Shown piece by piece: positions 41,855-50,886 of a DNA stretch of 64,000 nucleotides. A program made the translations under genes and the position numbers. Source of the stretch: Clostridium sp. AT4. Its GTDB lineage: Bacteria; Bacillota; Clostridia; Lachnospirales; Lachnospiraceae. The stretch spans positions 1 to 64,000 of the forward strand of contig NZ_LN999825.1 of assembly GCF_001517625.2 (NCBI RefSeq), in the 5' to 3' direction. Each line of letters opens with the position of its first letter. The stretch's first letter is position 1. The notes under the pieces are model-generated. The model did not search any database. It had not been told where the DNA came from and saw nothing but the letters and a program-made list of their open reading frames with translations.

Positions 41855-42929
41855 ACTTTTCTTTCCTTCTTCTGTAGTAGACATAACTGTTGGACTGAAT
41901 AATAATACGCGGAAGAACACTGTACCTTACAGGAAGCTTTTCATTCTTAACGATATTATTAAACAGCAGTTTCAGAGCCTGATATCCTACACTGAAGGGT
42001 TTTTTATCAATCACAGCGTCCAGCGCGCCTGTCTGCAATGCCTGACAGCTTTCCTCAAACAGTTCGCTTCCAATCACCGCTCCTGCATTTCTTCGTATCT
42101 TCGGATCAATTCTGAGAAATGCCGCTGTATGACGGGCACATGTAAAGTATATGCCTGACGGGTACTCTCCTTCTGACAGCTCCCGGGCGATTCGTTCTGA
42201 CTGCTCTTCATTCAGTTTCAGTGCAGTTATACTGCACCTCAGTTCCGGACGTCTGCGTTTTAATTCTTCTGCAAATACAGCTGCATTCTTATCTGCAAAC
42301 GGAAGATCCTGACTGAATATCTTTATGTTTCCCTCCCCAACTGTCATCTTGTCCATAAGCTCTGCGGCCATTTTACCTGCAAGCTCTTCATCCGGACCTA
42401 CCAGACAGGAGTATTGCGTATCATCCCGGCATTTCTGCAGAATGACAACAGGAATCCGTTTTCCCATAATACGGTTCAAAATAGCGGTATACCGCCTGTC
42501 ATCTCCCAGATCCTCTTTATAAACGATTACTCCATCATAGCGAAATGGCCGTTCCTGATAAATATTATTCAGACAGGATAAAAATACCATACTCTCCAAA
42601 TCATAAGCCGGATAATAATATTCCTGAAAAATAATATTATAGGGTTCAACCTCTTCTCTTTCCTGAAAATATCCATTCAGAATCTCCTGAACATACAGAT
42701 GGCTGTCTGCATCGCTTTTTGGAAAAATCACCGCAATATGGATTGGTTTTTTTCGAAGGGAAGACGCTACATAATTAATCTCGTATCCCTGCTGTTTTGC
42801 AATTTCCATAATGCGTGTCCGCAGCTGTTCACCGCAGCCTTCCTTGCCATTCAGCACCCGGTGTACAGTTGTGATAGAAACGCCTGCTGTTTCTGCAATT
42901 TGCTTCAGTGTGGTTGTTGATCTGCTCAT
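41817..42929 (-). CDS. LacI-family transcription regulator
   Basis: This 370-residue protein has an N-terminal LacI helix-turn-helix (TLKQIAETAGVSITTVHRVLNG split as LKQIAETAG and TTVHRVLNG) with hinge, and a periplasmic-binding-fold ligand domain (about 65-340). It should control the downstream symporter and MBL gene in response to a sugar. Two palindromic sites lie 40-70 bases upstream of its start (42971-42997), consistent with autoregulation. Confidence 0.92.
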   Translation of the reverse strand: MSRSTTTLKQIAETAGVSITTVHRVLNGKEGCGEQLRTRIMEIAKQQGYEINYVASSLRKKPIHIAVIFPKSDADSHLYVQEILNGYFQEREEVEPYNIIFQEYYYPAYDLESMVFLSCLNNIYQERPFRYDGVIVYKEDLGDDRRYTAILNRIMGKRIPVVILQKCRDDTQYSCLVGPDEELAGKMAAELMDKMTVGEGNIKIFSQDLPFADKNAAVFAEELKRRRPELRCSITALKLNEEQSERIARELSEGEYPSGIYFTCARHTAAFLRIDPKIRRNAGAVIGSELFEESCQALQTGALDAVIDKKPFSVGYQALKLLFNNIVKNEKLPVRYSVLPRIIIQSNSYVYYRRRKEKYGSSEETEYSIY

Positions 42930-42970
42930 TTTTTCAGTTCCTTTGCTGGCCAGCGAAAACTGTTAAGTAA

Positions 42971-42997
42971 ACGTTAACGTAAATGTTTTCGTTATCG
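42971..42997. promoter_or_regulatory. LacI-type operators
   Basis: A perfect palindrome ACGTTAACGT (42971-42980) and a near-palindrome CGTTATCG (42990-42997), with centres about 18 bases apart, in the leader of the LacI-type gene. Central CG-containing palindromes are usual for LacI family operators. Confidence 0.65.
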
Positions 42998-43245
42998 TTT
43001 ACTTTTGGGTTACAATTTCTATGTTACCTGTTATATATGGGAATGTAAACGTATTTTTCCACAATAATTTTACATCGTTTTTGTGCATTATATACAATTT
43101 TTGCCGTATTCCCCCCTTCTTTATCCTGTTTTTTCAATCTTTCGGAAACATTCTTTCCCTCATCGCACATCCTTCTCCTATTTCTGTCCGGACGATCCGC
43201 TTCGTTCCCATTTTTCCCTTTCTTTTTTTTCCGAAAAATTTACTC

Positions 43246-43300
43246 AAAAAACGGCCCCCATCCAACACATCACACCACATCGGACAGGGAGCCGTTTTTA
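43246..43300 (-). terminator. Terminator of the TRAP operon
   Basis: A hairpin with arms AAAAACGGC / GCCGTTTTT and a further GGCCCCC/GGGAGCC-type pairing. The A-run at 43246-43251 gives a T-run on the minus strand, 18 bases past the dctM stop. Confidence 0.7.
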
Positions 43301-43317
43301 TTTACCATATTCTTATT

Positions 43318-44616
43318 TTATCCCCCATAAAAAAGAGTGGGAAGCAGCATGGTAAATCCCGGAACAAACGTAAGAAGCATCAGTACCAGAATCATGCACA
43401 GATAGAACGGAAGTGTTGCCTTTGCAATCTTTTCTATCGGCAGATGGGAAATTGCCGATGAAATAAACAGGCAGGTTCCAACCGGGGGAGTCAAAAGACC
43501 GATTCCGCAGTTTAATACCATAATAATACCGAACTGAATAGGGGTAATTCCTATGCTGGTTGCTACCGGCAGCAGGATGGGCGTAGCGATCAGGATAATC
43601 GGGGCCATATCCATTACGCATCCCAGTACCAGCAGAATCGCATTGATCAGAAGGGCAATCACAATCGGGCTTTCTGAAAAACCGATAATCGCATTGGCTG
43701 CCAGATCCGGAACATGCAGATAGGTCAGGCAGTAATCGAAAATACTGGATGTGCCGCAGAGAATCAGTACGATTGATAAGGTATCAATACATTCGCCCAG
43801 AGCGTTCCATACATCCTTCCAGGTCATCTCTCTGTAGATGCACAGGCCTACGATCAGACTGTAGATAACTGCGATTGCTGCGGATTCTGTAGCGGTAAGT
43901 ACTCCAAATACAACGCCTACCACTACAATCAATACAGACAACAGAGCCCAGATGGCTGATTTAAAGCATTTGATAAAGGTTTTCAGATGGAAGGGCTGGC
44001 CCTTGGGGTAATTTCTCTTAACTGAGATAATATAAGAACCGATCATCAGGGAAAGAGCCAGCATTACGCCCGGAATATATCCGGCCATAAACAGAGCGCC
44101 TACAGAAAGTCCGCCTGCAGCAGTTGCGTAAATTACCATGTTGTGGGAGGGCGGAATCAAAAGTCCCTCAACAGAGGATGTGATGGTAACAGCCGTAGAA
44201 AAATCAGCGTCATATCCCATATTTACCATCATGGGAATCTCAATATTTCCCAAAGAAGCCGTATCTGCAGAGGCTGATCCTGAAAGACCTCCAAAAAACA
44301 GGGATGCCAGAATATTTACCATGGCTGCGCCTCCGCGCATCCAGCCTACCATAGAATCGGCAAGCATAATCAGCCTCTCTGATATACCGCCGCTTCCCAT
44401 CAGTCCTCCCATGGTGATAAAGAAGGGCACTGCCATCAATGAAAAGGAATTCAGGCCCTTTACCATCTGCTGGCACACATTGGAAAGAGGAATCCCCAGA
44501 TACAGCAGACAGAGACAGGACGCGATCCCCACTGCAAATGCAATATTAACCCGAAGAAGGATTAAAATAAAAAACGTAGCTAAAAGAATAATTACTGCGA
44601 TTGTATTACTGTCCAC
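43318..44616 (-). CDS. dctM: TRAP transporter large permease (DctM type)
   Basis: This 432-residue membrane protein has twelve or more hydrophobic segments and the TRAP large-subunit pattern (IIPPSHNMVIYA, GLLTPPVGTCLF). Together with DctQ it forms the Na+-driven channel that takes solute from the DctP binding protein. TRAP systems import carboxylates, sugar acids, sialic acid or sulfonates. Its start overlaps dctQ by 11 bases. It is the last gene of the isomerase/desulfurase operon. Confidence 0.93.
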   Translation of the reverse strand: MDSNTIAVIILLATFFILILLRVNIAFAVGIASCLCLLYLGIPLSNVCQQMVKGLNSFSLMAVPFFITMGGLMGSGGISERLIMLADSMVGWMRGGAAMVNILASLFFGGLSGSASADTASLGNIEIPMMVNMGYDADFSTAVTITSSVEGLLIPPSHNMVIYATAAGGLSVGALFMAGYIPGVMLALSLMIGSYIISVKRNYPKGQPFHLKTFIKCFKSAIWALLSVLIVVVGVVFGVLTATESAAIAVIYSLIVGLCIYREMTWKDVWNALGECIDTLSIVLILCGTSSIFDYCLTYLHVPDLAANAIIGFSESPIVIALLINAILLVLGCVMDMAPIILIATPILLPVATSIGITPIQFGIIMVLNCGIGLLTPPVGTCLFISSAISHLPIEKIAKATLPFYLCMILVLMLLTFVPGFTMLLPTLFYGG

Positions 44617-45127
44617 TTACGGCTTCCCCCTTTCCCAGAAATTTCCTTATATCCTTAACCAGCGTTTCCAACTGGAAAATACACATTGCCACGCCAGCAA
44701 AGGGCACCGGCGCATACAGCCAGAATCTGGAAAGCGACGGAAGGCTGACATAAACTGCTTTTCCCGCATTTACCGCATAAGGAAATCCCACAAATACCAG
44801 CATCAGAGAAAATGCCAGCACCAGAAGATCATCGAAAATTTCTATCCCATCTACCAGCTTTTCCGGCATATAACGATCAAGAGATGTCATTCGAATGTGA
44901 GTTTTCTTTCGAACGGCCAGAGCTGCTCCTATAAATGCCATATAAATCATACAGGTCAGCGTCATCTCCTCGCTCCAGGCAGGGTCCGGAATAAAGGGAA
45001 TATACCTTCCCGCAACTGCCATTGAGGTAATTGCAATTTCCGCCACAAGAAACAGCTTACAGATTACTTTAATAATACTGTATAAATAATCCAGTATTCC
45101 TTTTTTTACCTTTTTCTCCTCAGTCAT
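44606..45127 (-). CDS. dctQ: TRAP transporter small permease (DctQ type)
   Basis: This 173-residue protein has four membrane segments, the usual size for the small TRAP subunit. Trp39-type features are seen in DPAWSEEMTL, a conserved region of DctQ. It works with DctM and DctP. It starts 26 bases after dctP's stop and overlaps dctM. The RBS is GGAGGGGAA. Confidence 0.9.
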   Translation of the reverse strand: MTEEKKVKKGILDYLYSIIKVICKLFLVAEIAITSMAVAGRYIPFIPDPAWSEEMTLTCMIYMAFIGAALAVRKKTHIRMTSLDRYMPEKLVDGIEIFDDLLVLAFSLMLVFVGFPYAVNAGKAVYVSLPSLSRFWLYAPVPFAGVAMCIFQLETLVKDIRKFLGKGEAVSGQ

Positions 45128-45153
45128 AATTCCCCTCCTTCAGCTTACAGACT

Positions 45154-46224
45154 TTATTCAGCTAAAGAAGTAATCTGCTTATACTCCTCTTCCATTCCCT
45201 TTGTATACTGAGAAATGATGTCAGCGCAGGCTTCCTTCCAGGGCGTATAATCTGTTACTTCTGTAAATTTAACACCTTTTTCCTTCAGGCGGGCAATACT
45301 CTCAGACTCTTCTTTTTCTGAAAGCTCTTTTGCGTACTGGCTGGTTTCCTTTCCGGCCTCCATAATGGCATCCTGCTGTCCCTTTGAAAGCTCTGCCCAG
45401 GATGCATCTGATACGACAACCTCTGAAGCTGACATGGTATGATGGGACAGGATTACATTGGGCGCAACCTCATTAAATGCATTTGATTCATAAAGAGGCA
45501 CCGGCTGGTCTGCGCCGTCTACCACTCCGGACTGCAGGCTGGTATACAGTTCATTAAAGGATATTACTGTCGGATATGCCCCCAGAGCTTCTACTACGCC
45601 TGTAAGAATCGGATCACTGGATACACGGATTTTTCTTCCTTTTAAACCTTCAATTCCATTTACTTCCTCAGACATGAAGAAATCTCTGAAGCCCTCTTCC
45701 TGATAATACAGTCCGTGAATGCCAAGTCCCAGTTCTTCCGGTTCTGCAAGAATCTTCTGTGCCAGATCTGTTTCCGTAAATTTCCAGAACTGGTCTCTGT
45801 TTTCAAAGGTAAACGGTACGCTCAATAAGGAAGACAGCTTTGCTCCATAGCTGTTTAAGGCAAAACAGGAAATACGGCATAAATCCACCGTTCCGCTGTT
45901 GTTTGTCATTCCGTCAAGAACATCTGCCTCAGCTCCCAGCACACCGCTGGCCTGAATATCAATCACAACGCTTCCGTTAGTTTTTTCCTCTACTTTGTCC
46001 TTAAAAAAAGTGGCAATTTCCCCATCCAGTGAATCAATGGAGTTTACCTCTGCATAAACAAGGGTAACGGCTCCGTCTGCCTTTGCAGACGTCTCCTTTG
46101 GTGCCTGCTCCGTTTCCCCGGAAGGAGCCTGGCTTGGTTTTTCCGGCGCTTTTAAGCCGCAGCCTCCCAGTGTACCAATCATTCCGGCAGCAGCTATAAG
46201 TGCAATCATTTTTTTGTACTTCAT
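45154..46224 (-). CDS. dctP: TRAP transporter solute-binding lipoprotein (DctP type)
   Basis: This 356-residue protein has a lipoprotein signal with LGGC (Cys22) and the DctP fold. Family features are the GLYYQEEGFRDFF region, the GLKGRKIRVSSDP motif with the conserved Arg for carboxylate binding, and GADQPVPLYESNAF. The conserved Arg suggests a carboxylate or other anionic ligand, not a neutral sugar (inference from the family). A hairpin lies just before it in the operon. The RBS is GGAGG. Confidence 0.92.
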   Translation of the reverse strand: MKYKKMIALIAAAGMIGTLGGCGLKAPEKPSQAPSGETEQAPKETSAKADGAVTLVYAEVNSIDSLDGEIATFFKDKVEEKTNGSVVIDIQASGVLGAEADVLDGMTNNSGTVDLCRISCFALNSYGAKLSSLLSVPFTFENRDQFWKFTETDLAQKILAEPEELGLGIHGLYYQEEGFRDFFMSEEVNGIEGLKGRKIRVSSDPILTGVVEALGAYPTVISFNELYTSLQSGVVDGADQPVPLYESNAFNEVAPNVILSHHTMSASEVVVSDASWAELSKGQQDAIMEAGKETSQYAKELSEKEESESIARLKEKGVKFTEVTDYTPWKEACADIISQYTKGMEEEYKQITSLAE

Positions 46225-46267
46225 AAAATTTCCTCCCTCATATACAGTCCTTTTTACAGCAAATCCT

Positions 46268-46304
46268 GCCGGTATCCCAAAATCTTTCCCCAGAGGATAC
46301 CGGC
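46268..46304 (-). other. Intercistronic hairpin between isomerase and dctP
   Basis: A perfect 10-bp stem, GCCGGTATCC/GGATACCGGC, with a 17-base loop. No T-run follows on the minus strand. Such hairpins can protect a binding-protein mRNA and raise its level over other operon genes. Confidence 0.6.
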
Positions 46305-46321
46305 AAAATATATCTTTTAAT

Positions 46322-47773
46322 TTAGTGGAAATACTCTACCTCAAAGCCAACTACCTTTCCCAGCTCCTGAAGCTCTTTTACATGGTTTCCGTAAATAATG
46401 GCCTGATGATGCCCGTAGCCGCCGTTGGCAAGTGCCTGACGGAATTCTCTTGCTCCGCCTTCTACGTCATAGTAAACAGCAGGGCTGCAGTAAACAGGAC
46501 GGAATTCACATCCAATGGTATGTCCTACCGCAACCATCATCTTTGTGCCCCGTCTGTTGAAACGGCCAAAGGTCACAACCTGTCCTTCATGCTCATTCAT
46601 ATCTACATGGTAATGCGTTCCCCATCCATGGGTGGTAAACGGTGCCAGCTCGTATTTCTGCTCAGGCTCTCCGAAACCGTTCATCTTTCTGGTTGGAACT
46701 GCATGATGGATTTCCAGAACATCATGGTCAAAGGTCTGTCCGGGCTGTGTTAACAGGTTCGGCATTCCCAGCTGCTCCAGAGTTTTGCTTCCCTTAAGCA
46801 CCAGTACAGGATTTCCCATAAACACGCTCTGTCTGGTAAGATACATCATCATCATCATTGCCATCCAGACTGCCAGATCCTCTTCACATGCAGAAGGAAT
46901 ACGGTCGTCTTTATTTAAAGAATGGCACAGACAGGGAACGAATTTCTTTTCCCACGGAATCCGACTGGCACAGAGCTCCTTACAGGGTGTTGTAAATGCA
47001 TTGCAGTCATACTGTTCCATCATCTTTCTTACTGCATGGAAATAGCGAAGGTCATTGCAAACATATTCCGTTTTAACATCTGTCTTCTGAGCGCCCTCTA
47101 CCAGTGCCTCTGCCTCTTTCTGAATACCCTCATCTACAGGTGTATCATCATAGTATTTCATAATCTGACGGAAGTCGATACGATTGTTACGGATGCCATA
47201 CTGCGTAAACAGATGGGTCAGATCGCAAGTACTCGTGTTTACAGAAGCCGGCGTCTGCTCCGTATTGGAAAGAATCAGAATCTTGGTATTGGCTACTGCC
47301 TTTCTTACCTGAAGATTAGTAAGAATCTTGTTGTACTCTTCATAATCATGAGCCATATATGCCTCTAAGCCGATATCACGGTAAAAGCCGATCAGGTCAA
47401 TGGGAGTAGGTCCCAGGTTAATCATTGAAATCGGTTTTCTCAGCCGTTCAATTCCGGGAACACGGTATGTAATCAGATATAAATCAACCTCATGGTTCTC
47501 AGGAAGAAGCTTGTCAAATTCGGAATCCTTTACTACAAAGCTCTCATCAAACTCAATGTAAACAGGCTCCATCAGGTTGCATCGGGTCAGATCCAGATTT
47601 GCCTTCAGTTCATCATACCACTGCTTAAACTCTTCTTTGCCCAGACGCTTTTCATATTCGGGAGTACCAGTCTCTTCCGGTCCTACACGGCAGGGTCCCT
47701 CCCAGTAATCAGAATGTACCAGATTGGAAAACACCGGTCTTAAGTTTACCTTCACATCCATTGCATACTTCAT
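46322..47773 (-). CDS. Fucose/arabinose-isomerase-family protein
   Basis: This 483-residue protein is best placed in the L-fucose/L-arabinose isomerase superfamily, which interconverts aldoses and ketoses with a bound Mn2+. Supporting stretches are the early alpha/beta part (VDLYLITYRVPGIERLRKP), the middle FTTPCKELCASRIP, and the C-terminal TTHGWGTHYHVDMNE with paired His residues. Exact metal ligands cannot be fixed by eye. It starts with an ATGA overlap with the SufE-like stop, so translation is coupled. Coupling of a sugar isomerase to a sulfur-mobilising pair is unusual; the substrate is not known. Confidence 0.72.
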   Translation of the reverse strand: MKYAMDVKVNLRPVFSNLVHSDYWEGPCRVGPEETGTPEYEKRLGKEEFKQWYDELKANLDLTRCNLMEPVYIEFDESFVVKDSEFDKLLPENHEVDLYLITYRVPGIERLRKPISMINLGPTPIDLIGFYRDIGLEAYMAHDYEEYNKILTNLQVRKAVANTKILILSNTEQTPASVNTSTCDLTHLFTQYGIRNNRIDFRQIMKYYDDTPVDEGIQKEAEALVEGAQKTDVKTEYVCNDLRYFHAVRKMMEQYDCNAFTTPCKELCASRIPWEKKFVPCLCHSLNKDDRIPSACEEDLAVWMAMMMMMYLTRQSVFMGNPVLVLKGSKTLEQLGMPNLLTQPGQTFDHDVLEIHHAVPTRKMNGFGEPEQKYELAPFTTHGWGTHYHVDMNEHEGQVVTFGRFNRRGTKMMVAVGHTIGCEFRPVYCSPAVYYDVEGGAREFRQALANGGYGHHQAIIYGNHVKELQELGKVVGFEVEYFH

Positions 47774-48204
47774 AGCTTTATTTCCTCCTCTAACATGTTC
47801 TTTGTTCTATTTTCAAAATGCGCCATTTTCCAGTAGCATTTGAAAAGTCCATTTTCCTTTATTTCCGGATAAATCACATCATCTGAAATGCATTTCAGAA
47901 ACTCCGGCGGATTTTCCCATATCTCTGTTTCTTTTTTTCCGTCATACAGATCCTTATATATATGTAAAATGCCTTTTACCAGAACAGAATCACTGTCGGC
48001 CCTGAAATAAATCAGGCCGTTCTCTTTCAGAACCTCTGTCCATATTCCCGTTTTGCAGCCTTCAATCCGGTATTGATCCCTGCGTATCTCCTGTTCATCC
48101 AGCCTTCCTATTCCCAGCCCGATCAGGTATTCCCCCTGAGAGAACGGATCGCACAGCTCGCTGAAATCCTGCGTATACTTTTTAATTTTTTCCTCTATGC
48201 TCAT
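47770..48204 (-). CDS. sufE: SufE-like sulfur acceptor protein
   Basis: This 144-residue protein follows the SufE pattern, with the reactive Cys50 in YRIEGCKTGIW. The early YLIGLGIGRLDEQE and the late FENRTKNMLEEEI are also family-like. SufE takes the persulfide from SufS and passes it on. Its gene overlaps both sufS and the isomerase by four bases (ATGA). No SufB, SufC, SufD or SufU is nearby, so the sulfur need not go to Fe-S clusters. Confidence 0.85.
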   Translation of the reverse strand: MSIEEKIKKYTQDFSELCDPFSQGEYLIGLGIGRLDEQEIRRDQYRIEGCKTGIWTEVLKENGLIYFRADSDSVLVKGILHIYKDLYDGKKETEIWENPPEFLKCISDDVIYPEIKENGLFKCYWKMAHFENRTKNMLEEEIKL

Positions 48205-49403
48205 ACCTTTCTCAGACTGTTCAGCCCTTCCAGGGCAGCTGCCAGACGGTCTGAATCCTCCTTTGTGTTATAAACTGCAAGCGACACCCTGCACAGGCTC
48301 TGACGCTCCAGACGCTTCATCAGGGGGTATGCGCAATGGGAACCGCATCGGACTGCAATATCCTTAAGTCCTAAAAGCACTCCCACATCATAAGCCCCTA
48401 TCCCATCCATTTCAAACAGGATAATCGGACTGTCCGGACCGGAATTTAAAATATGCAGGCCCTTTATTTTTTCGAGCCTTTGCCTTGTATAAGCTGCAAG
48501 AGCCTTTTCATGCTCTAAAAGCGCTTCAAACTCATTTTCCTGTAAAAATTCAATTGCCGCCTCCAGTCCCAGCGCTCCTCCGATATTCTGGGTTCCGCCT
48601 TCGAACTTTTCTGTATTGCTTTTATATATGATCTGATCTCCGTCTCCCCGTAAAACCATATCCCCTCCATACAGAAGAGGGGGAATCAGCTCCAGACAGC
48701 TTTGCTTTCCATACAGCACCCCAAGTCCCATGGGACCGTATATTTTATGAGAGGAAAAACTCAGAAAATCACAGTCCAATTCCCGGACGGAAATCATCCG
48801 GTGAACAATCAGCTGGGTGGCATCCACCAGTACCAGAGCGCCTTTGTTATGTGCCTCAGAAATAATTTTCTTTAAATCGGGACAGAAACCGCCTGCATTT
48901 GACATGCCTGTAACAGCAACAAGCTTTGTATGGCAGTCTATTAATTTCAGCAGCTTCTCTGTCTTTAAAGATCCATCCTCTTCTGCTTCTGCCACCCGGA
49001 ATTGTGCACCGGTTCTCCGGCAAAGCTCCTTCCATGGAAAATAATTGGAGGAATGCTCCAGCTCCGTAGTTACTATATTGTTCTCCGGCCCTGTCAGGCC
49101 ATCCATTCCGGCAGCCACGAGATTAATTGCCTCTGTACTGCTTTTTGCATATACAATTTCCTCCGGCGTACGTGCGTCAATCCAATGGCTGACCGTCTGT
49201 TTTGAGTGCGCATAGTATTCTGACGCCCTGCTGCTGAGTGGATAATTCCCCCGATGAATGTTGGAGTTTTCTGATAAATAAAACTGCCTTACCCTGTCAA
49301 TTACCCCTTCGGGCTTCTGGGAGGTGGCTGCATTATCCAGATAAACCAGCCTTTTATTCTGACTGAAAACAGGGAACTTACTGCGTATCTCCTGTTGTTC
49401 CAT
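48201..49403 (-). CDS. sufS: SufS-type cysteine desulfurase
   Basis: This 400-residue class V aminotransferase-fold enzyme has PLP Lys220 in FSSHKIYGP, His117 in ELEHSSN, Asp194 in LVDATQLIVH, and the sulfur-carrying Cys357 in RCGSHCAYP. SufS removes sulfur from cysteine to make a persulfide. The motif normally reads RTGHHCAQP, so Cys353 and Ser355 are substitutions near the active Cys. ATG at 49403 follows GTGAGG; it lies inside the end of the preceding gene. Adjacent sufE fits a SufSE pair, but the isomerase partner is not part of a known suf operon. Confidence 0.9.
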   Translation of the reverse strand: MEQQEIRSKFPVFSQNKRLVYLDNAATSQKPEGVIDRVRQFYLSENSNIHRGNYPLSSRASEYYAHSKQTVSHWIDARTPEEIVYAKSSTEAINLVAAGMDGLTGPENNIVTTELEHSSNYFPWKELCRRTGAQFRVAEAEEDGSLKTEKLLKLIDCHTKLVAVTGMSNAGGFCPDLKKIISEAHNKGALVLVDATQLIVHRMISVRELDCDFLSFSSHKIYGPMGLGVLYGKQSCLELIPPLLYGGDMVLRGDGDQIIYKSNTEKFEGGTQNIGGALGLEAAIEFLQENEFEALLEHEKALAAYTRQRLEKIKGLHILNSGPDSPIILFEMDGIGAYDVGVLLGLKDIAVRCGSHCAYPLMKRLERQSLCRVSLAVYNTKEDSDRLAAALEGLNSLRKV

Positions 49404-49818
49404 ATTCCTCACCTGTCTTTCCATACTTTATAACCATACGGCATAAATCATCTATGGAAGCAATTTCAACTGCATCCTCATCCGTAAAATGAATTCCCAG
49501 TTCCTTTTCAATAAAAAGTATCAAAAGCGTTTTTTTCTGTGTCACCAGATTACTCTGATGACAGTCATATTTTTCTATTTTCGACTGAATCACCTGATCC
49601 GGCAGAGAAGCGTCCTCCTTATTCCGGCTTTTAATGCTTAATATGATAAGCTTTCTGATATCGTCTGTTTCATCCTCCGGTATCATCAGCTTGCAGCACA
49701 CCGCCTTTTTCAAAAGAGGCTTTATGGTATTTTCATTCCGTTCATTTCCGGAAATATATGCAATTTCCTCTAAAAGCTTTTTTGACTCATTTGCCTTTTC
49801 AATTATCGTTTCAATCAT
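49378..49818 (-). CDS. Unknown protein with an ACP-like C-terminal helix pattern
   Basis: This 146-residue protein is helical and charged, with Cys-Cys near residue 42. The C-terminal stretch (about 97-132, FIEKELGIHFTDEDAVEIASIDDLCRMVI) resembles helices II-IV of acyl carrier proteins. The DSL phosphopantetheine site is not clear: a Ser lies some way ahead, in CHQSNLVT. It could be a carrier without a prosthetic group or an unrelated helical protein. It is the first gene of the operon and overlaps the desulfurase by 26 bases. Confidence 0.5.
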   Translation of the reverse strand: MIETIIEKANESKKLLEEIAYISGNERNENTIKPLLKKAVCCKLMIPEDETDDIRKLIILSIKSRNKEDASLPDQVIQSKIEKYDCHQSNLVTQKKTLLILFIEKELGIHFTDEDAVEIASIDDLCRMVIKYGKTGEEYGTTGDTQ

Positions 49819-49971
49819 ACAATTCCACCGTCTGTTTTAAACAATTTCTCAATATGTTCATGAAATTATTTGTTTATTCTTGTGTTTTCTTGATTTTTAT
49901 TATATAATATGCACAAATTATTTTTTGATATAAAAATCATGTTTTTTTGCATTTTATTCAAAGGAGAACCC

Positions 49972-50886
49972 ATGTCAACTCTTTACAAAAGCTTTTTGGA
50001 AAATTTCCCCGATGAATTTTCCATTGCCCATAAGATTGCCCCGCAGACAGAAAAAAAGACCTTCCATATGCATAAGCAGCTGGAGGTCATTTACACAATC
50101 TCTTCTAATGTGAAATGCCGGACGGAAAAAGGCATCCGGTCGATCCCCAAAAACAGTCTGGTTCTTCTTAATTCCATGGATCTTCATTATTTCTTTACAG
50201 ATCCCGGAAGCGGCCTGTGTGACCGGTATGTTCTTTACTTTTCACCCTCTTTTATCTCACCTCTTTCCACTCAGGAGGTTAACCTTCTGGAAAGCTTTAA
50301 TGTAAGCCGGATGGAGCATCCCATCATCCTTTCAGCGCCCGAATGTCAGCAAATCCACTGGCTGTACCTGATGGATCAGATGATTTCTCAGCTGAAGCTT
50401 GTCAATTCTGCTTCCCCCTGTCAGGACAGCTTCGGAACTGTACTTCATATCAAATTCCTTTTAGGGCAGTTTCTTTTAATGGTAAATCAGCTTTACTGGC
50501 AATCTTACGGGAATGTCCAAAGCGCTCTATACAAAAACCATTCTCATCTTGTAATGGAAATATGCGAGTTTATACACAGCCATATCCAATGCCCTATTTC
50601 TGCAGATTCACTTGCCGACCACTTTCATATCAGTAAAACCCAGCTGTACTACCTCTTTAAAGAGGTTCTTGGAACTACTGCCGGAGATTTTCTGATTGAA
50701 TGCAAAATGACCTGCGCTAAAAATTATCTGATCAACAGCGAGTATTCTGTTGAAATGATCAGTGAACTGGTTGGTTACCACAATTTAAGTTCTTTTTCCA
50801 GAACCTTTAAAGCCCTTTCCGACTGCAGTCCCCTGCAATACAGGAAAAAACACAAGCTTCATTCTCCGAATGATAAAGGGGAATAA
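49972..50886 (+). CDS. AraC-family transcription regulator
   Basis: This 304-residue protein has an N-terminal cupin-like sensor (about 10-130, HMHKQLEVIYT) and a C-terminal AraC double helix-turn-helix (about 195-295, SADSLADHFHISKTQLYYLFKE and EMISELVGYHNLSSFSRTFK in their key residues). It is divergent from the desulfurase/isomerase/TRAP operon, with 153 bases between, and is its likely regulator. The start at 49972 follows AAGGAG by six bases. Confidence 0.92.
   Translation: MSTLYKSFLENFPDEFSIAHKIAPQTEKKTFHMHKQLEVIYTISSNVKCRTEKGIRSIPKNSLVLLNSMDLHYFFTDPGSGLCDRYVLYFSPSFISPLSTQEVNLLESFNVSRMEHPIILSAPECQQIHWLYLMDQMISQLKLVNSASPCQDSFGTVLHIKFLLGQFLLMVNQLYWQSYGNVQSALYKNHSHLVMEICEFIHSHIQCPISADSLADHFHISKTQLYYLFKEVLGTTAGDFLIECKMTCAKNYLINSEYSVEMISELVGYHNLSSFSRTFKALSDCSPLQYRKKHKLHSPNDKGE

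Larger units (their letters stand above)
42930..43317. other. Intergenic region between the TRAP operon and lacI
   Basis: This 388-base AT-rich gap holds the operators and promoter of the LacI-type gene at its left end and the TRAP-operon terminator at its right end (43246-43300). No coding frame in it has an RBS and family support. Confidence 0.6.

Noticed and set aside
43021-43461. 146-codon plus-strand ORF in the lacI/dctM gap
   Set aside because: Its product is low in complexity with no RBS or domain, and it runs antisense into dctM. It is a chance frame.
48201-49403. Part of a housekeeping suf (Fe-S) operon
   Set aside because: No sufB, sufC, sufD or sufU is nearby, and the genes are coupled to a sugar-isomerase-family gene and a TRAP transporter instead.
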